Below are positions 25,662 to 35,037 of a DNA stretch of 64,000 bases, in pieces. The position numbers and the translations under genes are program-made. The DNA comes from JACJWR01 sp963752505 (GTDB lineage: Bacteria > Actinomycetota > Actinomycetes > S36-B12 > UBA10799). Numbering within the stretch: position 1 is the first letter of the stretch; every line of letters begins with the position of its first letter. The DNA lies in NCBI GenBank assembly GCA_963752505.1, contig CAVVYM010000001.1:62001-126000 (forward strand), in the 5' to 3' direction. Under the pieces are notes generated by a model that worked only from the letters and a program-made list of their open reading frames with translations, was not told the origin of the DNA and made no database searches.

Positions 25662-26576
25662 GTGAGTGAAATTCCCCCGCCATTACTGCAGCCCTCGCCT
25701 GGCGAGCGTGGACTTGCCACCGCTGATCCCCATGCGTTGGTGAGCACAACGTTAGCCGCCTGGGACCTGTTCAGCGACTGCGCCCTGGAGGTGGATCCCG
25801 CCGCGGCGGTGCGCAAGCGGACGGCGGGCCAGGCGGTGGCCGAAATGGGTACCTGGCCGGGCAGTCGAACGCTCACGGACATGCTCGAGGACGCCCGAGC
25901 CGGGCGGACGTCGATGCCAGCCGACGCGTCGACCCCCGACGTGCCCGCGGAGCCGACCACGGCCGAACTCGCGGCCGCCTTACGGCGCTCGCGCGATTCG
26001 CTGGCGCAATGGGTGGAATCGGACCCGGAGTGGGAGGCCGATTCGCTGCTGCTCACCCCCACCATGCTCGGACCGCTCCCCTTGCTCACCGCCATTCACG
26101 GCGCCACCTACCCGATGGCGCTCATCGCGCTGGACCTGGCTGCCGCCGACCTCACTGCCCCCGAGGCGCTGCTGAATACCGGCCTCAACGCCTTGGTGGA
26201 CACCACGGGAGCCTTTGCAGCTCGGGTGAGCGCCGCAGCGTCGATCACCGCCCGCGTCCCGCATCGACAGATTGGCACCGGCGCGGCGCGCGGCGACTGG
26301 TGCACGCGCGACGTCAGCGATGCACCCCCGAACGAGGCCGGTCCGGCGGTGGTGGCCGACGTTTCGACCGTGCTGACCGTGACCGCCGGGCGCGCCGACG
26401 TCGCGGGCTTGTACCGGTCAGGTTCCCTGCGGCTGCACGATGTGCCCGGGTTGCTGCATTGGGTGCCCGTCGTCGAGTCGGTTCCGGGGCTGCCCGGTGG
26501 GGCCGCCTTGGCCCGCGCGGGCCGCTACCTGGGCGGCATTACGAACTTGATCTCGAAGTTGCCGTTCCGCCGCTGA
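25662..26576 (+). CDS. DinB-like/maleylpyruvate isomerase-type helical bundle protein
   Basis: This 304-residue protein has an N-terminal helical half with PHALVSTTLAAWDLF and LRRSRDSLAQWVE, a central hydrophobic helix containing HGATYPMALI, and a C-terminal SCP2-like half. It resembles the TIGR03083/DinB superfamily, some members of which use mycothiol or other thiols. The characteristic metal-binding histidines are not clearly visible, so enzymatic activity is doubtful. The start GTG 25662 is tentative. It is divergent from the peroxiredoxin. Confidence 0.5.
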   Translation: MSEIPPPLLQPSPGERGLATADPHALVSTTLAAWDLFSDCALEVDPAAAVRKRTAGQAVAEMGTWPGSRTLTDMLEDARAGRTSMPADASTPDVPAEPTTAELAAALRRSRDSLAQWVESDPEWEADSLLLTPTMLGPLPLLTAIHGATYPMALIALDLAAADLTAPEALLNTGLNALVDTTGAFAARVSAAASITARVPHRQIGTGAARGDWCTRDVSDAPPNEAGPAVVADVSTVLTVTAGRADVAGLYRSGSLRLHDVPGLLHWVPVVESVPGLPGGAALARAGRYLGGITNLISKLPFRR

Positions 26577-26701
26577 ACGTTATGACCACTTTCGTCCGCC
26601 GATAAGGGCAATATGTGCATACATGTTGCATAGCCACCTCATGTCGGGTGGACTGACTCGCGGGCTGTTGATTCACGGCCCGCTCACGCTAGGGAGGAAC
26701 G

Positions 26702-27109
26702 TTGACGGCGACCACGGGTCCGGCAAACGCGCTGGGCGTCAAGGCCGGCGAAGCGGTGATGGAAATCGGGTGGGACACCGACTGCGATGAATCACTGCGC
26801 GAAGTGGTGGCGAGCGCCGTCGAAGGCGATCTCCTCGACGAGGACTCCGATGAGGTTGTCGACGTTGTGCTGCTGTGGTGGCGGGCCGAGGACGGCGACC
26901 TCGTTGACGCCCTCATGGATGCCATCACGCCGTTGGCTGACCACGGCACGGTCTGGCTACTCACTCCCAAGTCGGGACGCGACGGCCACATCGAAGCTGC
27001 CGACATCTCCGAAGCTGCACCGGTAGCGGGGCTGCAACAGACCAGCACGATCAGCGCGTCCAAAGACTGGCAGGGCACCCGCCTTGTGAGTCCCAAAGCC
27101 AAGCGATAG
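26702..27109 (+). CDS. DUF3052 family protein
   Basis: This 135-residue acidic protein starts at TTG 26702, preceded by GGGAGGAAC. Family features are NALGVKAGEAVMEIGWDTDCDE, VVDVVLLWWRAEDGDL and a TVWLLTPKSGRDGHIE strand. DUF3052 proteins are conserved in actinobacteria near aceE. Their function is unknown. Nine bases separate its stop from the E2-like gene, and aceE follows, so the three probably form one transcript. Confidence 0.85.
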   Translation: MTATTGPANALGVKAGEAVMEIGWDTDCDESLREVVASAVEGDLLDEDSDEVVDVVLLWWRAEDGDLVDALMDAITPLADHGTVWLLTPKSGRDGHIEAADISEAAPVAGLQQTSTISASKDWQGTRLVSPKAKR

Positions 27110-27118
27110 GACCCAAAG

Positions 27119-27940
27119 ATGCCCCGTGAGCTCATGTCAACCCGCCGCCGGATGACCATCGCGACGTGGAAGCCGCCGCACGAGGGATTGATCCAGGGAG
27201 TCATCACGCTTGACGCCACTGACGTGCTCGACTACATCGAACGTGCGCGCGAGATAACCGGCGAGAAGGTCACCATCACGTCCTTCATCGGTGCCGCTCT
27301 TGGCCGGGGGTTGGCTCTGGAGCCAACGCTGAACGGCTACATCGCGTTCGGGAAGTACTACGCCTACGACGATGTGAGCATCTCGTTCCTCGTCCAGGTG
27401 GACGGCGGCAAGCAATTGGCGCAGGTCCTCGTCAAGGACATCGACACACTCACCCCGGCCCAGGTCGCACACAAGTTGCAGTCCGGCGCGAGCCACGTTC
27501 GCAGCGGGCAAGACGAGAATTTCAAGAAGAGCGCCGACATCGCGTCGAAGACCCCGACCTGGGCTCTGCGGCGGATCTTCAGCCTGGCCGGATTCATGAC
27601 CACTGCGATGGGACGCTCGTTCGGCGGCCAACCACCTTTCCCGTTCGGAGCCGCCATCATCACCAGCGTGGGCATGCTCGGCGTGGACGAGGCCTTCGTG
27701 CCACCGACGCCGTTTGCCCGGGTGCCGCTGTACATCGCGGTGGGGGCAATCCGCGACATGGTGTTCCCGGTCGACGGCAAGCCCGAGGTACGCAAGGGCA
27801 TCACCATCACCGCGACGCTGGATCACCGTTTCGTCGACGGCTTCCAAGCGGCCAGCGTGGCCCGCTCCTTCAAGAAGTCCTTCGCACAACCCGACAGCCT
27901 CGGGCCGCTCACGGCACCTGCGGTGCAGCACGATCAGTAA
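27119..27940 (+). CDS. 2-oxoacid dehydrogenase E2-type acyltransferase catalytic domain, stand-alone
   Basis: This 273-residue protein is only the catalytic core of the E2 acyltransferase family. The active-site motif DHRFVDG places the catalytic His near residue 236, and FGAAIITSVGMLG matches the core strand before it. There is no lipoyl domain and no peripheral-subunit-binding domain: the protein starts directly at MSTRRRMTIATW. It cannot therefore carry acyl groups on its own lipoyl arm. It lies between DUF3052 and aceE, suggesting a role with pyruvate dehydrogenase, or as a free acyltransferase or scaffold (inference). Confidence 0.8.
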   Translation: MPRELMSTRRRMTIATWKPPHEGLIQGVITLDATDVLDYIERAREITGEKVTITSFIGAALGRGLALEPTLNGYIAFGKYYAYDDVSISFLVQVDGGKQLAQVLVKDIDTLTPAQVAHKLQSGASHVRSGQDENFKKSADIASKTPTWALRRIFSLAGFMTTAMGRSFGGQPPFPFGAAIITSVGMLGVDEAFVPPTPFARVPLYIAVGAIRDMVFPVDGKPEVRKGITITATLDHRFVDGFQAASVARSFKKSFAQPDSLGPLTAPAVQHDQ

Positions 27941-27994
27941 GCCGCCACGACAACCCACCGCCCAAACCCACACCAGCGCGTCTAGGAGAACCTC

Positions 27995-30727
27995 GTGAGC
28001 GAAGAAGCAAGAATCGTCAAGTCGCCGCTCCCTCTGCCCCACCAATACGTCGACCCGGATCCCGGTGAGAGCCAGGAGTGGCTGGATTCGCTTGATGCGC
28101 TCGCCCGCGACGAGGGGGCGGATCGGGCGCGCTTCGTGCTACGGGAACTCCAACGGCGCGCCGCCGAGCTGGAGCTCGGCGTGCCCGATGTGCGCCAGAC
28201 CGACTACATCAACAGCATCCACCCGGACGACGAGCCCGTGTACCCGGGCGACATCACCACCGAGAAGCGATTCGCCAAGATGGTCCGCTGGAATGCCGCG
28301 ATGATGGTGCATCGGGCCCAGCGGCCCGGGATCGGCGTCGGTGGCCACATCTCGACCTTCGCCTCGTCGGCCACCCTCTATGAAGTTGCCTACAACCACT
28401 TCTTCAAGGGCCCGAGCCACCCTGGTGGCGGCGACCAGGTGTTCTTCCAAGGCCACGCGGCGCCTGGCATCTACGCCCGGTCGTTCATGCTGGGTCGATT
28501 CGGAGCCGATCGCATGGACGGTTTCCGGCAGGAGCTGTCGCACCCCGGTGGCGGCCTACCGTCGTACCCGCACCCCCGCCTGATGGCTGGCTACTGGCAG
28601 TTCCCAACGGTTTCCATGGGTCTCGGCCCGCTGCACGCCATCTATCAGGCGCGCTTCAACCGCTACCTGACCGGACGTGGCATCAAGGACACCAGCGACC
28701 AGCACGTCTGGGCCTTCGTGGGCGACGGCGAAACCGACGAGCCCGAAACGCTGGGCAAGATCAACCTCGCCGCGCGTGAGGAACTCGACAACCTCACCTT
28801 CGTCATCAACTGCAACCTCCAGCGCCTCGACGGGCCAGTAAACGGCAACGGCAAGATCATCCAAGAGCTCGAGGCCCTCTACCGCGGTGCGGGCTGGAAC
28901 GTCATCAAGGTCATCTGGGGCAGTCCGTGGGATCAACTGCTGGCCCAGGACACCGAGGGCGCGCTGGTCAACCTCATGAACAACACCCTCGATGGCGACT
29001 ACCAGACCATGAAGGCCGAGGACGGCGGGTTCATCCGGGAGTACTTCTTCAACCGCGACCCGCGCACCGCCGCGATGGTCGCGGACTGGACCGATGAGCA
29101 AATCTGGGGGCTTTACCGTGGTGGCCACGACTACACCAAGTTGCATGCCGCCTACGCCGCCGCGATGGCCCACAAGGGTCGCCCAACGGTGATCCTGGCC
29201 AAGACGGTCAAGGGCTACACCCTCGGCTCCCACTTCGAGGGCCGCAACTCGACCCACCAGATGAAGAAGTTGACCCTTGACGACATCAAGGGCCTTCGCG
29301 ACCGGCTCGAGATTCCGATTCCGGACTCCGAGCTCGACCCCTATCTCCCTCCGTACTACAACCCTGGTCTGGATGACCCCGCAGTGCAGTACGCGATGGA
29401 TCATCGCCAGGGCCTTGGCGGTTTCCTCCCCAGCCGGCGTGACGAGTCTCGACCCCTGGTGCTACCCGGGGACAAGGTCTACGAGGTCATGACCAAGGGC
29501 TCCGGCAAGCAGGAGGTCGCCACGACGATGGCCTTCGTCCGGCTGCTCAAGGACCTCGTCAAGGATCCTGAAATCGGCCACCGCATCGTGCCGATCATCC
29601 CCGACGAGGCGCGCACCTTCGGTGTGGACGCCATGTTCCCGACGCAGAAGATCTTCAACCAGCACGGCCAGCTCTACACCGCGGTCGACCGCGAGTTGCT
29701 GCTCTCGTACAAGGAGAGCAACGCTGGCCAGATCCTGCACGAGGGCATCAACGAAGCCGGCTCGATGGCCACCTTCGCAGCAGCTGGCACCTCGTACTCC
29801 ACACACGATGAGCCGATGATCCCGGTCTACATCTTCTATTCGATGTTCGGCTACCAGCGCACCGGTGATCAGTTCTGGTTGGCCATGGATCAGCGGGCCC
29901 GGGGCTTCATCATCGGTGCCACCGCCGGGCGCACGACCCTTAACGGCGAGGGTCTGCAGCACGAAGACGGCCACTCGCCGTTGATGGCGGCGACCAACCC
30001 GGTGCTGGTCTACTACGACCCCGCGTACTCCTACGAGATCGTGCACATCGTCAAGGACGGCCTGCGCCGGATGTATGGCGAAAACTCCGAAGACATCTTC
30101 TACTACCTGACCGTTTACAACGAACCCATCCCCCAGCCGGCGCAACCAGACGACGTCGATGTCGACGGCATCCTGCGCGGTATGCACCTGGTGGCCCCCG
30201 CGGCATCCGGCGACGGCCCTCAGGCGCAGATCCTGGCGGCTGGTATCGCGCTGCCCTGGGCCATGAAGGCGCAGCGGCTGCTAGCCGAACAGTGGGGCGT
30301 GCAGGCGTCTGTGTGGTCAGTGACCTCGTGGACGGAATTGCGCCGTGACGGCCTGGCAGTCGACCTGCACAACCTGACCCAACCCACTGAACCGCCGCAG
30401 ACGGCCTTCGTGACCCAGAAGCTGTCGGGTCGTCCAGGGCCAGTCGTGGGTGTCTCGGACTACATGACCGCCGTGCAGGACCTCATCCGGCCCTGGGTCC
30501 CCAGCGACTACTACACGTTGGGCACTGACGGGTGGGGCCTGTCCGATACCCGCGGTGCGCTGCGTCGGCACTTCCTCGTGGACGCCGAATCGATCACGGT
30601 GCAGGTGCTGTCGGCGCTGGCTCGGCGCGGCGAGATGGACCCGGCACGAGTGGCCGAAGCGATCAACCGCTACCAGCTATGGGACCCGGCCGCCGCCGAC
30701 GCGGGCAGCACCGAAGGCGGGGGCTGA
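27995..30727 (+). CDS. aceE: Pyruvate dehydrogenase E1 component, homodimeric type
   Basis: This 910-residue protein has the normal AceE length. It decarboxylates pyruvate with thiamine diphosphate and passes the acetyl group to lipoyl-E2. The ThDP-binding stretch VGDGETDEPETLGKINLA begins with GDG, and SSATLYEVAYNHF and FQGHAAPGIYARSF are family hallmarks; the second half carries QHEDGHSPLMA and EINEAG-type segments. The GTG start has TAGGAGA upstream. It follows the stand-alone E2 domain by 54 bases; a lipoylated E2 must be encoded elsewhere. Confidence 0.96.
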   Translation: MSEEARIVKSPLPLPHQYVDPDPGESQEWLDSLDALARDEGADRARFVLRELQRRAAELELGVPDVRQTDYINSIHPDDEPVYPGDITTEKRFAKMVRWNAAMMVHRAQRPGIGVGGHISTFASSATLYEVAYNHFFKGPSHPGGGDQVFFQGHAAPGIYARSFMLGRFGADRMDGFRQELSHPGGGLPSYPHPRLMAGYWQFPTVSMGLGPLHAIYQARFNRYLTGRGIKDTSDQHVWAFVGDGETDEPETLGKINLAAREELDNLTFVINCNLQRLDGPVNGNGKIIQELEALYRGAGWNVIKVIWGSPWDQLLAQDTEGALVNLMNNTLDGDYQTMKAEDGGFIREYFFNRDPRTAAMVADWTDEQIWGLYRGGHDYTKLHAAYAAAMAHKGRPTVILAKTVKGYTLGSHFEGRNSTHQMKKLTLDDIKGLRDRLEIPIPDSELDPYLPPYYNPGLDDPAVQYAMDHRQGLGGFLPSRRDESRPLVLPGDKVYEVMTKGSGKQEVATTMAFVRLLKDLVKDPEIGHRIVPIIPDEARTFGVDAMFPTQKIFNQHGQLYTAVDRELLLSYKESNAGQILHEGINEAGSMATFAAAGTSYSTHDEPMIPVYIFYSMFGYQRTGDQFWLAMDQRARGFIIGATAGRTTLNGEGLQHEDGHSPLMAATNPVLVYYDPAYSYEIVHIVKDGLRRMYGENSEDIFYYLTVYNEPIPQPAQPDDVDVDGILRGMHLVAPAASGDGPQAQILAAGIALPWAMKAQRLLAEQWGVQASVWSVTSWTELRRDGLAVDLHNLTQPTEPPQTAFVTQKLSGRPGPVVGVSDYMTAVQDLIRPWVPSDYYTLGTDGWGLSDTRGALRRHFLVDAESITVQVLSALARRGEMDPARVAEAINRYQLWDPAAADAGSTEGGG

Positions 30728-30828
30728 ACGCAGCCGGTCGGACTGGCACCCTCAACCTGCGTGAAGGGGCCAGGCGTGCCAGCCGATCGGGGCCAGGAGG
30801 GTCAGCTCACCCGGGCCAGGAGGGGTCG

Positions 30829-31371
30829 TCAGCCGACCTGGTTGAGCCAGCGCACCGGGGCACCGTCGCCGGCATGCCGGAAAGGTTCGAGTTCGTCGTC
30901 CCATGGTCGTCCCATGAGAAGTTCGAGTTCGTCTTCCAGGTTGAACTCTTCACCCAGGATTGACGCTGCCATGGAACGTCCGAGCATTTCGCGAATCTGC
31001 TCTTCGCCGACCATCACATCGCCGTTCGAGGCGATGGTGGCTCGAAAGATGCCGAGATCGGGCGTGCACGAGTAGCGCTCCCCATCAGTGCCGGGAGTCG
31101 GCTCCTCCGTCACCTCGAACCGCAGCCCAGGAAACGCGCGCAGCTCCGTGGCGAGACGCGAGGCAAGACCGGGAGATCCGTGCCAGGAGTACTCGCAGCG
31201 CAGAGCCCCCTCGAGTGCGGGCTGCGGCGTGAACTCTAGGTTCACGTCCGACCCCAGCACTCGCTCGAGCGCCCACGAAACGTGGGCACTCATGGCTTTT
31301 GTGCAGGTGTGGACGAACACGACGCCACGCGCTTGGCTCACGCCGCCAGCCACACCGGTGTGTGATGTCAC
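30829..31371 (-). CDS. DUF3145 family protein
   Basis: This 180-residue protein of a conserved actinobacterial family starts at GTG 31371 behind a strong GAGGAGGA box. Conserved segments are GVVFVHTCTKAMSAHVSWALERVLG, QPALEGALRCEYSW and the C-terminal GRPWDDELEPFRHAGDG. Its function is unknown, though it is often found close to aceE or fatty-acid synthesis genes. A well-formed promoter at 31438-31465 points into it. Transcription converges with aceE. Confidence 0.88.
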   Translation of the reverse strand: MTSHTGVAGGVSQARGVVFVHTCTKAMSAHVSWALERVLGSDVNLEFTPQPALEGALRCEYSWHGSPGLASRLATELRAFPGLRFEVTEEPTPGTDGERYSCTPDLGIFRATIASNGDVMVGEEQIREMLGRSMAASILGEEFNLEDELELLMGRPWDDELEPFRHAGDGAPVRWLNQVG

Positions 31372-31437
31372 GACCGTCCTCCTCGATTGAGAGTCGCCTT
31401 CCCCTGCGCCCTCGTGAAGTTCGGTTTGACAGGCGCA

Positions 31438-31465
31438 ACTATAGCAACGCACACCGGAATGGCAA
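31438..31465 (-). promoter_or_regulatory. Predicted sigma70-type promoter of the DUF3145 gene
   Basis: Read on the minus strand, TTGCCA (complement of 31460-31465) and TATAGT (complement of 31438-31443) are separated by 16 bases. Both hexamers are close to consensus, unusual in this GC-rich window. The site lies about 67 bases upstream of the GTG start. Confidence 0.6.
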
Positions 31466-31517
31466 CACCCGTCTCACGAACCACTTCAGTCACAAACATC
31501 ACACGGGTCTGACGAGG

Positions 31518-32384
31518 TCACGCACTTCGATCGACTGCTGCAAGCCAACTCGCTACGGCATCACGGTATCCCAGTGACGAGCGGTATTCGGCCAATTCGT
31601 CGGATACACCGCGCAACGATTCGCGCAAGGCACGCTGCTCGCGTCCGGTCAGGTCCGCCAACGGTGTCAGAAAGGTCCGAATCGTGAAGACCACACCAAG
31701 TCCGTCGGGCACCGGCCGCATCGTCTGACGCTCCGTGCGCAACCACAACTGCTCTGGTGGTGCGGGATCAGATTGGCCGTCGACTCCACCCTCGGCCACA
31801 ACCAGCCGTGGCGAATCGACCAGCACCCAGTTGAAGCGCTCCACGATGGCGTCGCCCGCAGCAACCCGATCGAGCGCCTGCGTACTAGCCCTCGCTAGCC
31901 GCGCGGCATAGCCGGGCACCGGGTTGTGGATGGCATCGAGTCCGGCCCCAATCTTGTCGGCAACGCGCCAACCGCTCGGGAAGCACACGGCCGCGGCCCA
32001 TAGCCGCCATTGATGCGATCGACGCTGCATCAGGCAGAGGTCTTCCTGCACCCGCAGCGAGACGTCAGCAAGCTCCCGTTCCGCCGGCCGGCCCTGGTAG
32101 TACTTCGACGGGAGCTCGTGGTCCGCCCCCGACTCCAGATCAGGTACGGCCTGGCGCACCATCTCGGCCAGCGCCGCGATCCCCTCCTCGGCGCCGGGCA
32201 GGGCGGCCAAGACGTCACCCGGCCGAGTTCGGAGGAGTTCCGCCTTCACCGGCAACTGCTCGGGGTGATCCGAGCCGGGAAGCAACCACTCCGAGGTAGG
32301 ACGGGTGCCCACCACCATTCGGAAGGGTTTCGGCGTCAGCGGAACGGCACGACTTCGCAAGGGATCGCTCGGTCCGATGTACAC
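31518..32384 (-). CDS. DUF3445 family protein, HODM-like (heme-dependent oxidative N-demethylase)
   Basis: This protein of about 288 residues matches the HODM family. The start must lie upstream of PFRMVVGTRPTSEWLLPGS, which is a family signature, so GTG 32384 is chosen; earlier starts add an implausible hydrophobic segment. Other features are VQEDLCLMQR, CFPSGWRVADKIGAGLDAIHNPVPGY and ERFNWVLVDSP. Characterised relatives bind heme and oxidatively demethylate secondary amines, but the substrate here is unknown. It is divergent from glgP. Confidence 0.75.
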   Translation of the reverse strand: MYIGPSDPLRSRAVPLTPKPFRMVVGTRPTSEWLLPGSDHPEQLPVKAELLRTRPGDVLAALPGAEEGIAALAEMVRQAVPDLESGADHELPSKYYQGRPAERELADVSLRVQEDLCLMQRRSHQWRLWAAAVCFPSGWRVADKIGAGLDAIHNPVPGYAARLARASTQALDRVAAGDAIVERFNWVLVDSPRLVVAEGGVDGQSDPAPPEQLWLRTERQTMRPVPDGLGVVFTIRTFLTPLADLTGREQRALRESLRGVSDELAEYRSSLGYRDAVASWLAAVDRSA

Positions 32385-32492
32385 GGCCCACAGGATAAAC
32401 ACAGCGACCACTACCGATGTCCAGTGCGCAGGGCATGGTTCGCCCAGTCGCACTAGGCTGACCTACGATATCCGCCACCGGAAGGTCACACT

Positions 32493-34940
32493 GTGAGCAC
32501 TGATTTCTCACCGCCCCCCATAACTCCCAGCGAACTCGCCAAAGAGTTCATGCGGAATCTGCGCACGACCCAGGGTGTGGACCTGACTCGAGCCACCAAC
32601 AACGACCTGTACCAGGCGCTGGGCCTCACCGTCCGGGGCCTGCTCATGCAGGATTGGATGGATCGCCTGGCGACGCAGTTGGTGACCGGGCCGAAGGTTG
32701 TGGCCTACCTCAGTGCCGAGTACCTCCTTGGGCCCCAACTGCTCAACACGCTGCTCGCTTACGACCTCGAGAATCAGATGCGCACCGCGTTGGCCGAGTT
32801 GGGCTTGGATCTGGACACGCTGGTGGCCATCGAACCCGAACCCGGCCTGGGCAATGGTGGCCTGGGACGGCTGGCGGCGTGCTATATCGACTCCTTGGCC
32901 ACTCTCGGCATCCCAGCGGTGGGCTACGGCATCCGCTACGAGTACGGGATCTTCCGTCAGGTCTTCGAAGACGGCAAGCAGGTCGAACTGCCGGACAAGT
33001 GGCTCAGCGACGGCAACCCCTGGGAGTTCCCGCACACCCACATGTCCCAGACCATCGGATTCGGTGGTCGCACCGAGAGCCACGTGGACGCTCTCGGCCA
33101 ACTGCGCACCACCTGGGTTCCGGACTACACGGTCAACGCGGTGCCTTACAACTACCTGGTACCCGGCTACCAGAACGGCGTCGTCAACACCCTGCGACTC
33201 TGGGCCGCCGAATCACCCGACGAGTTCAATCTGTCGATCTTCAACCGCGGTGACTACGTCGACGCCGTCGAGGATCAGGTGAAGGCATCCAACCTCTCGA
33301 AAGTGCTCTATCCGGAGGACTCCACGCCGCAGGGCAAGGAACTGCGACTGTCCCAGCAGTACTTCTTCACCGCGGCATCCATCCGCGATTTCCTCGACCA
33401 GACGCTACCTGAGGGATTCGACCTGCAGAACCTTCCCGATCGGGTGGTCTTCCAGCTCAACGACACCCACCCGGTGATCGGCATCCCCGAACTCATGCGC
33501 ATCCTCGTGGACGAGCAGGGCATGTCGTGGGACAAGGCCTGGGAAATCACCACGCAGACGTTCAACTACACCTGCCACACGCTGATGCCCGAGGCGCTCG
33601 AGGTGTGGGCAGTGGATCTCATCGAGAAGCTTCTCCCCCGCCACATGGAGATCATCTACGAGATCAACGCCCGTTTCCTGACCGAGGTCGCCGCCAAGTA
33701 CCCCGGCGACGACGAGCTCGTGTCGCGTATGTCGATCATCCAAGAGGAGCCTTGGCGCGGGGTTCGTATGGCCCACCTCGCCGTCGTCGGCTCGACTCGG
33801 GTGAACGGCGTGGCGGAGTTGCACTCCCAGTTGCTGCGCGATCGCGTACTGCACGACTTCTCCACGATGTGGCCGGAGAAGTTCACCAACGTCACCAACG
33901 GCATCACACCGCGCCGGTTCCTGCGGGTCGCCAACCGGGGCCTGTCCAAGTTGATCACCGACACGATCGGGCCGGGCTGGGAGGCCGATCTGGATCGGCT
34001 CGAGGAATTGGTTCCCTACGCCGACGACGCCTCCTTCCGGGAGGAGTTCGCTGCGGTAAAGAAGGCGAACAAGGCCCGATTCGCCGGGGTGCTGGCCGAG
34101 CGCGACGGCATTGAGATCGACCCGGCGACCATGTTCGACGTCATGGTCAAACGGCTCCACGAGTACAAGCGGCAGATTCTCAAACTGCTGCACATCGTCA
34201 CGCTCTACCAGCGCATCAAGGCCGACCCGTCGGCGCCCATCGTGCCCCGAACTTTCATTTTCGGGGCCAAGGCGGCACCTGGCTACCTCATGGCGAAGCA
34301 GACGATCGAGGTCATCTTGGCAGTCGCGAAGGCGATCGACGACGATCCAGTGGTGCGCGGTCGCCTGCGCATCGCTTTCCCCGCCAACTACAACGTGGTG
34401 CTCAACCAGGTGATCGTGCCCGCGGCGGAATTGAGCGAGCAGATCTCCATGGCCGGCAAGGAAGCCTCCGGCACCGGCAACATGAAATTCGCCCTCAACG
34501 GCGCCCTCACCGTCGGAACACTGGATGGGGCCAACGTTGAAATCGAGCAGCTCGTTGGCAGAGACAACTTCTTCCTGTTCGGCCTGACCGTCGATGAGGT
34601 CACCGCACTGCAGGAGTCCGGCTATCAACCCCGCGACTTCTACTACAGCGACCCCGAGTTGCGCCGAGCCATCGACGCGCTCCAGGGCGGGGTGCTGCTC
34701 GGGTCAGCGCGCGAGGCCGGCCACGCGGTGGTCGAACACTTGATGAACTCCGATCCGTTCCTGGTGCTCGCCGACTACCGGGCCTACATCGACATCCAGG
34801 ATCGGGTGTCCGAGACCTATCTGGACGTTGACAAGTGGAATCGGATGGCCATCCTCAACGTGGCCCGCACCGGCTACTTCTCGTCCGACCGGTCCATCGC
34901 CGACTACCTCGACCGGATCTGGCACGCCACGCCGGGCTGA
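32493..34940 (+). CDS. glgP: Glycogen/alpha-glucan phosphorylase
   Basis: This 815-residue GT35 enzyme releases glucose-1-phosphate from alpha-1,4-glucans. Landmarks are AYLSAEYLLGPQLLN near the N-terminus, EPGLGNGGLGRLAACYIDSLATL, FQLNDTHPVIGIPELM, VKRLHEYKRQ, and EASGTGNMKFALNGALTVGTLDGANVE carrying the pyridoxal-phosphate lysine at about residue 665. The length fits bacterial GlgP rather than the shorter alpha-glucan phosphorylase type. It stands alone on its strand and ends 20 bases before inverted repeat A, which probably terminates it. Confidence 0.96.
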   Translation: MSTDFSPPPITPSELAKEFMRNLRTTQGVDLTRATNNDLYQALGLTVRGLLMQDWMDRLATQLVTGPKVVAYLSAEYLLGPQLLNTLLAYDLENQMRTALAELGLDLDTLVAIEPEPGLGNGGLGRLAACYIDSLATLGIPAVGYGIRYEYGIFRQVFEDGKQVELPDKWLSDGNPWEFPHTHMSQTIGFGGRTESHVDALGQLRTTWVPDYTVNAVPYNYLVPGYQNGVVNTLRLWAAESPDEFNLSIFNRGDYVDAVEDQVKASNLSKVLYPEDSTPQGKELRLSQQYFFTAASIRDFLDQTLPEGFDLQNLPDRVVFQLNDTHPVIGIPELMRILVDEQGMSWDKAWEITTQTFNYTCHTLMPEALEVWAVDLIEKLLPRHMEIIYEINARFLTEVAAKYPGDDELVSRMSIIQEEPWRGVRMAHLAVVGSTRVNGVAELHSQLLRDRVLHDFSTMWPEKFTNVTNGITPRRFLRVANRGLSKLITDTIGPGWEADLDRLEELVPYADDASFREEFAAVKKANKARFAGVLAERDGIEIDPATMFDVMVKRLHEYKRQILKLLHIVTLYQRIKADPSAPIVPRTFIFGAKAAPGYLMAKQTIEVILAVAKAIDDDPVVRGRLRIAFPANYNVVLNQVIVPAAELSEQISMAGKEASGTGNMKFALNGALTVGTLDGANVEIEQLVGRDNFFLFGLTVDEVTALQESGYQPRDFYYSDPELRRAIDALQGGVLLGSAREAGHAVVEHLMNSDPFLVLADYRAYIDIQDRVSETYLDVDKWNRMAILNVARTGYFSSDRSIADYLDRIWHATPG

Positions 34941-34960
34941 TCCCCGCCCCGTGAGACGCG

Positions 34961-35024
34961 AGTGCACACCTTCGTCGCACTAGACGGCTGATTCCGCCCA
35001 TCGAGTGCGACGAAGGTGTGCACT
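34961..35024. repeat. Long inverted repeat, copy A of a dispersed family
   Basis: The arms 34961-34981 and 35004-35024 are exact reverse complements over 21 bp, with a 22-base loop. The left arm reads AGTGCACACCTTCGTCGCAC plus T. The element lies between the convergent stops of glgP (34940) and a secreted protein gene (35038), so it can act as a bidirectional terminator. Arm sequence is shared with copies B (43895-43964) and C (44981-45046). Confidence 0.8.
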
Positions 35025-35037
35025 TCGCCGTTACGGG

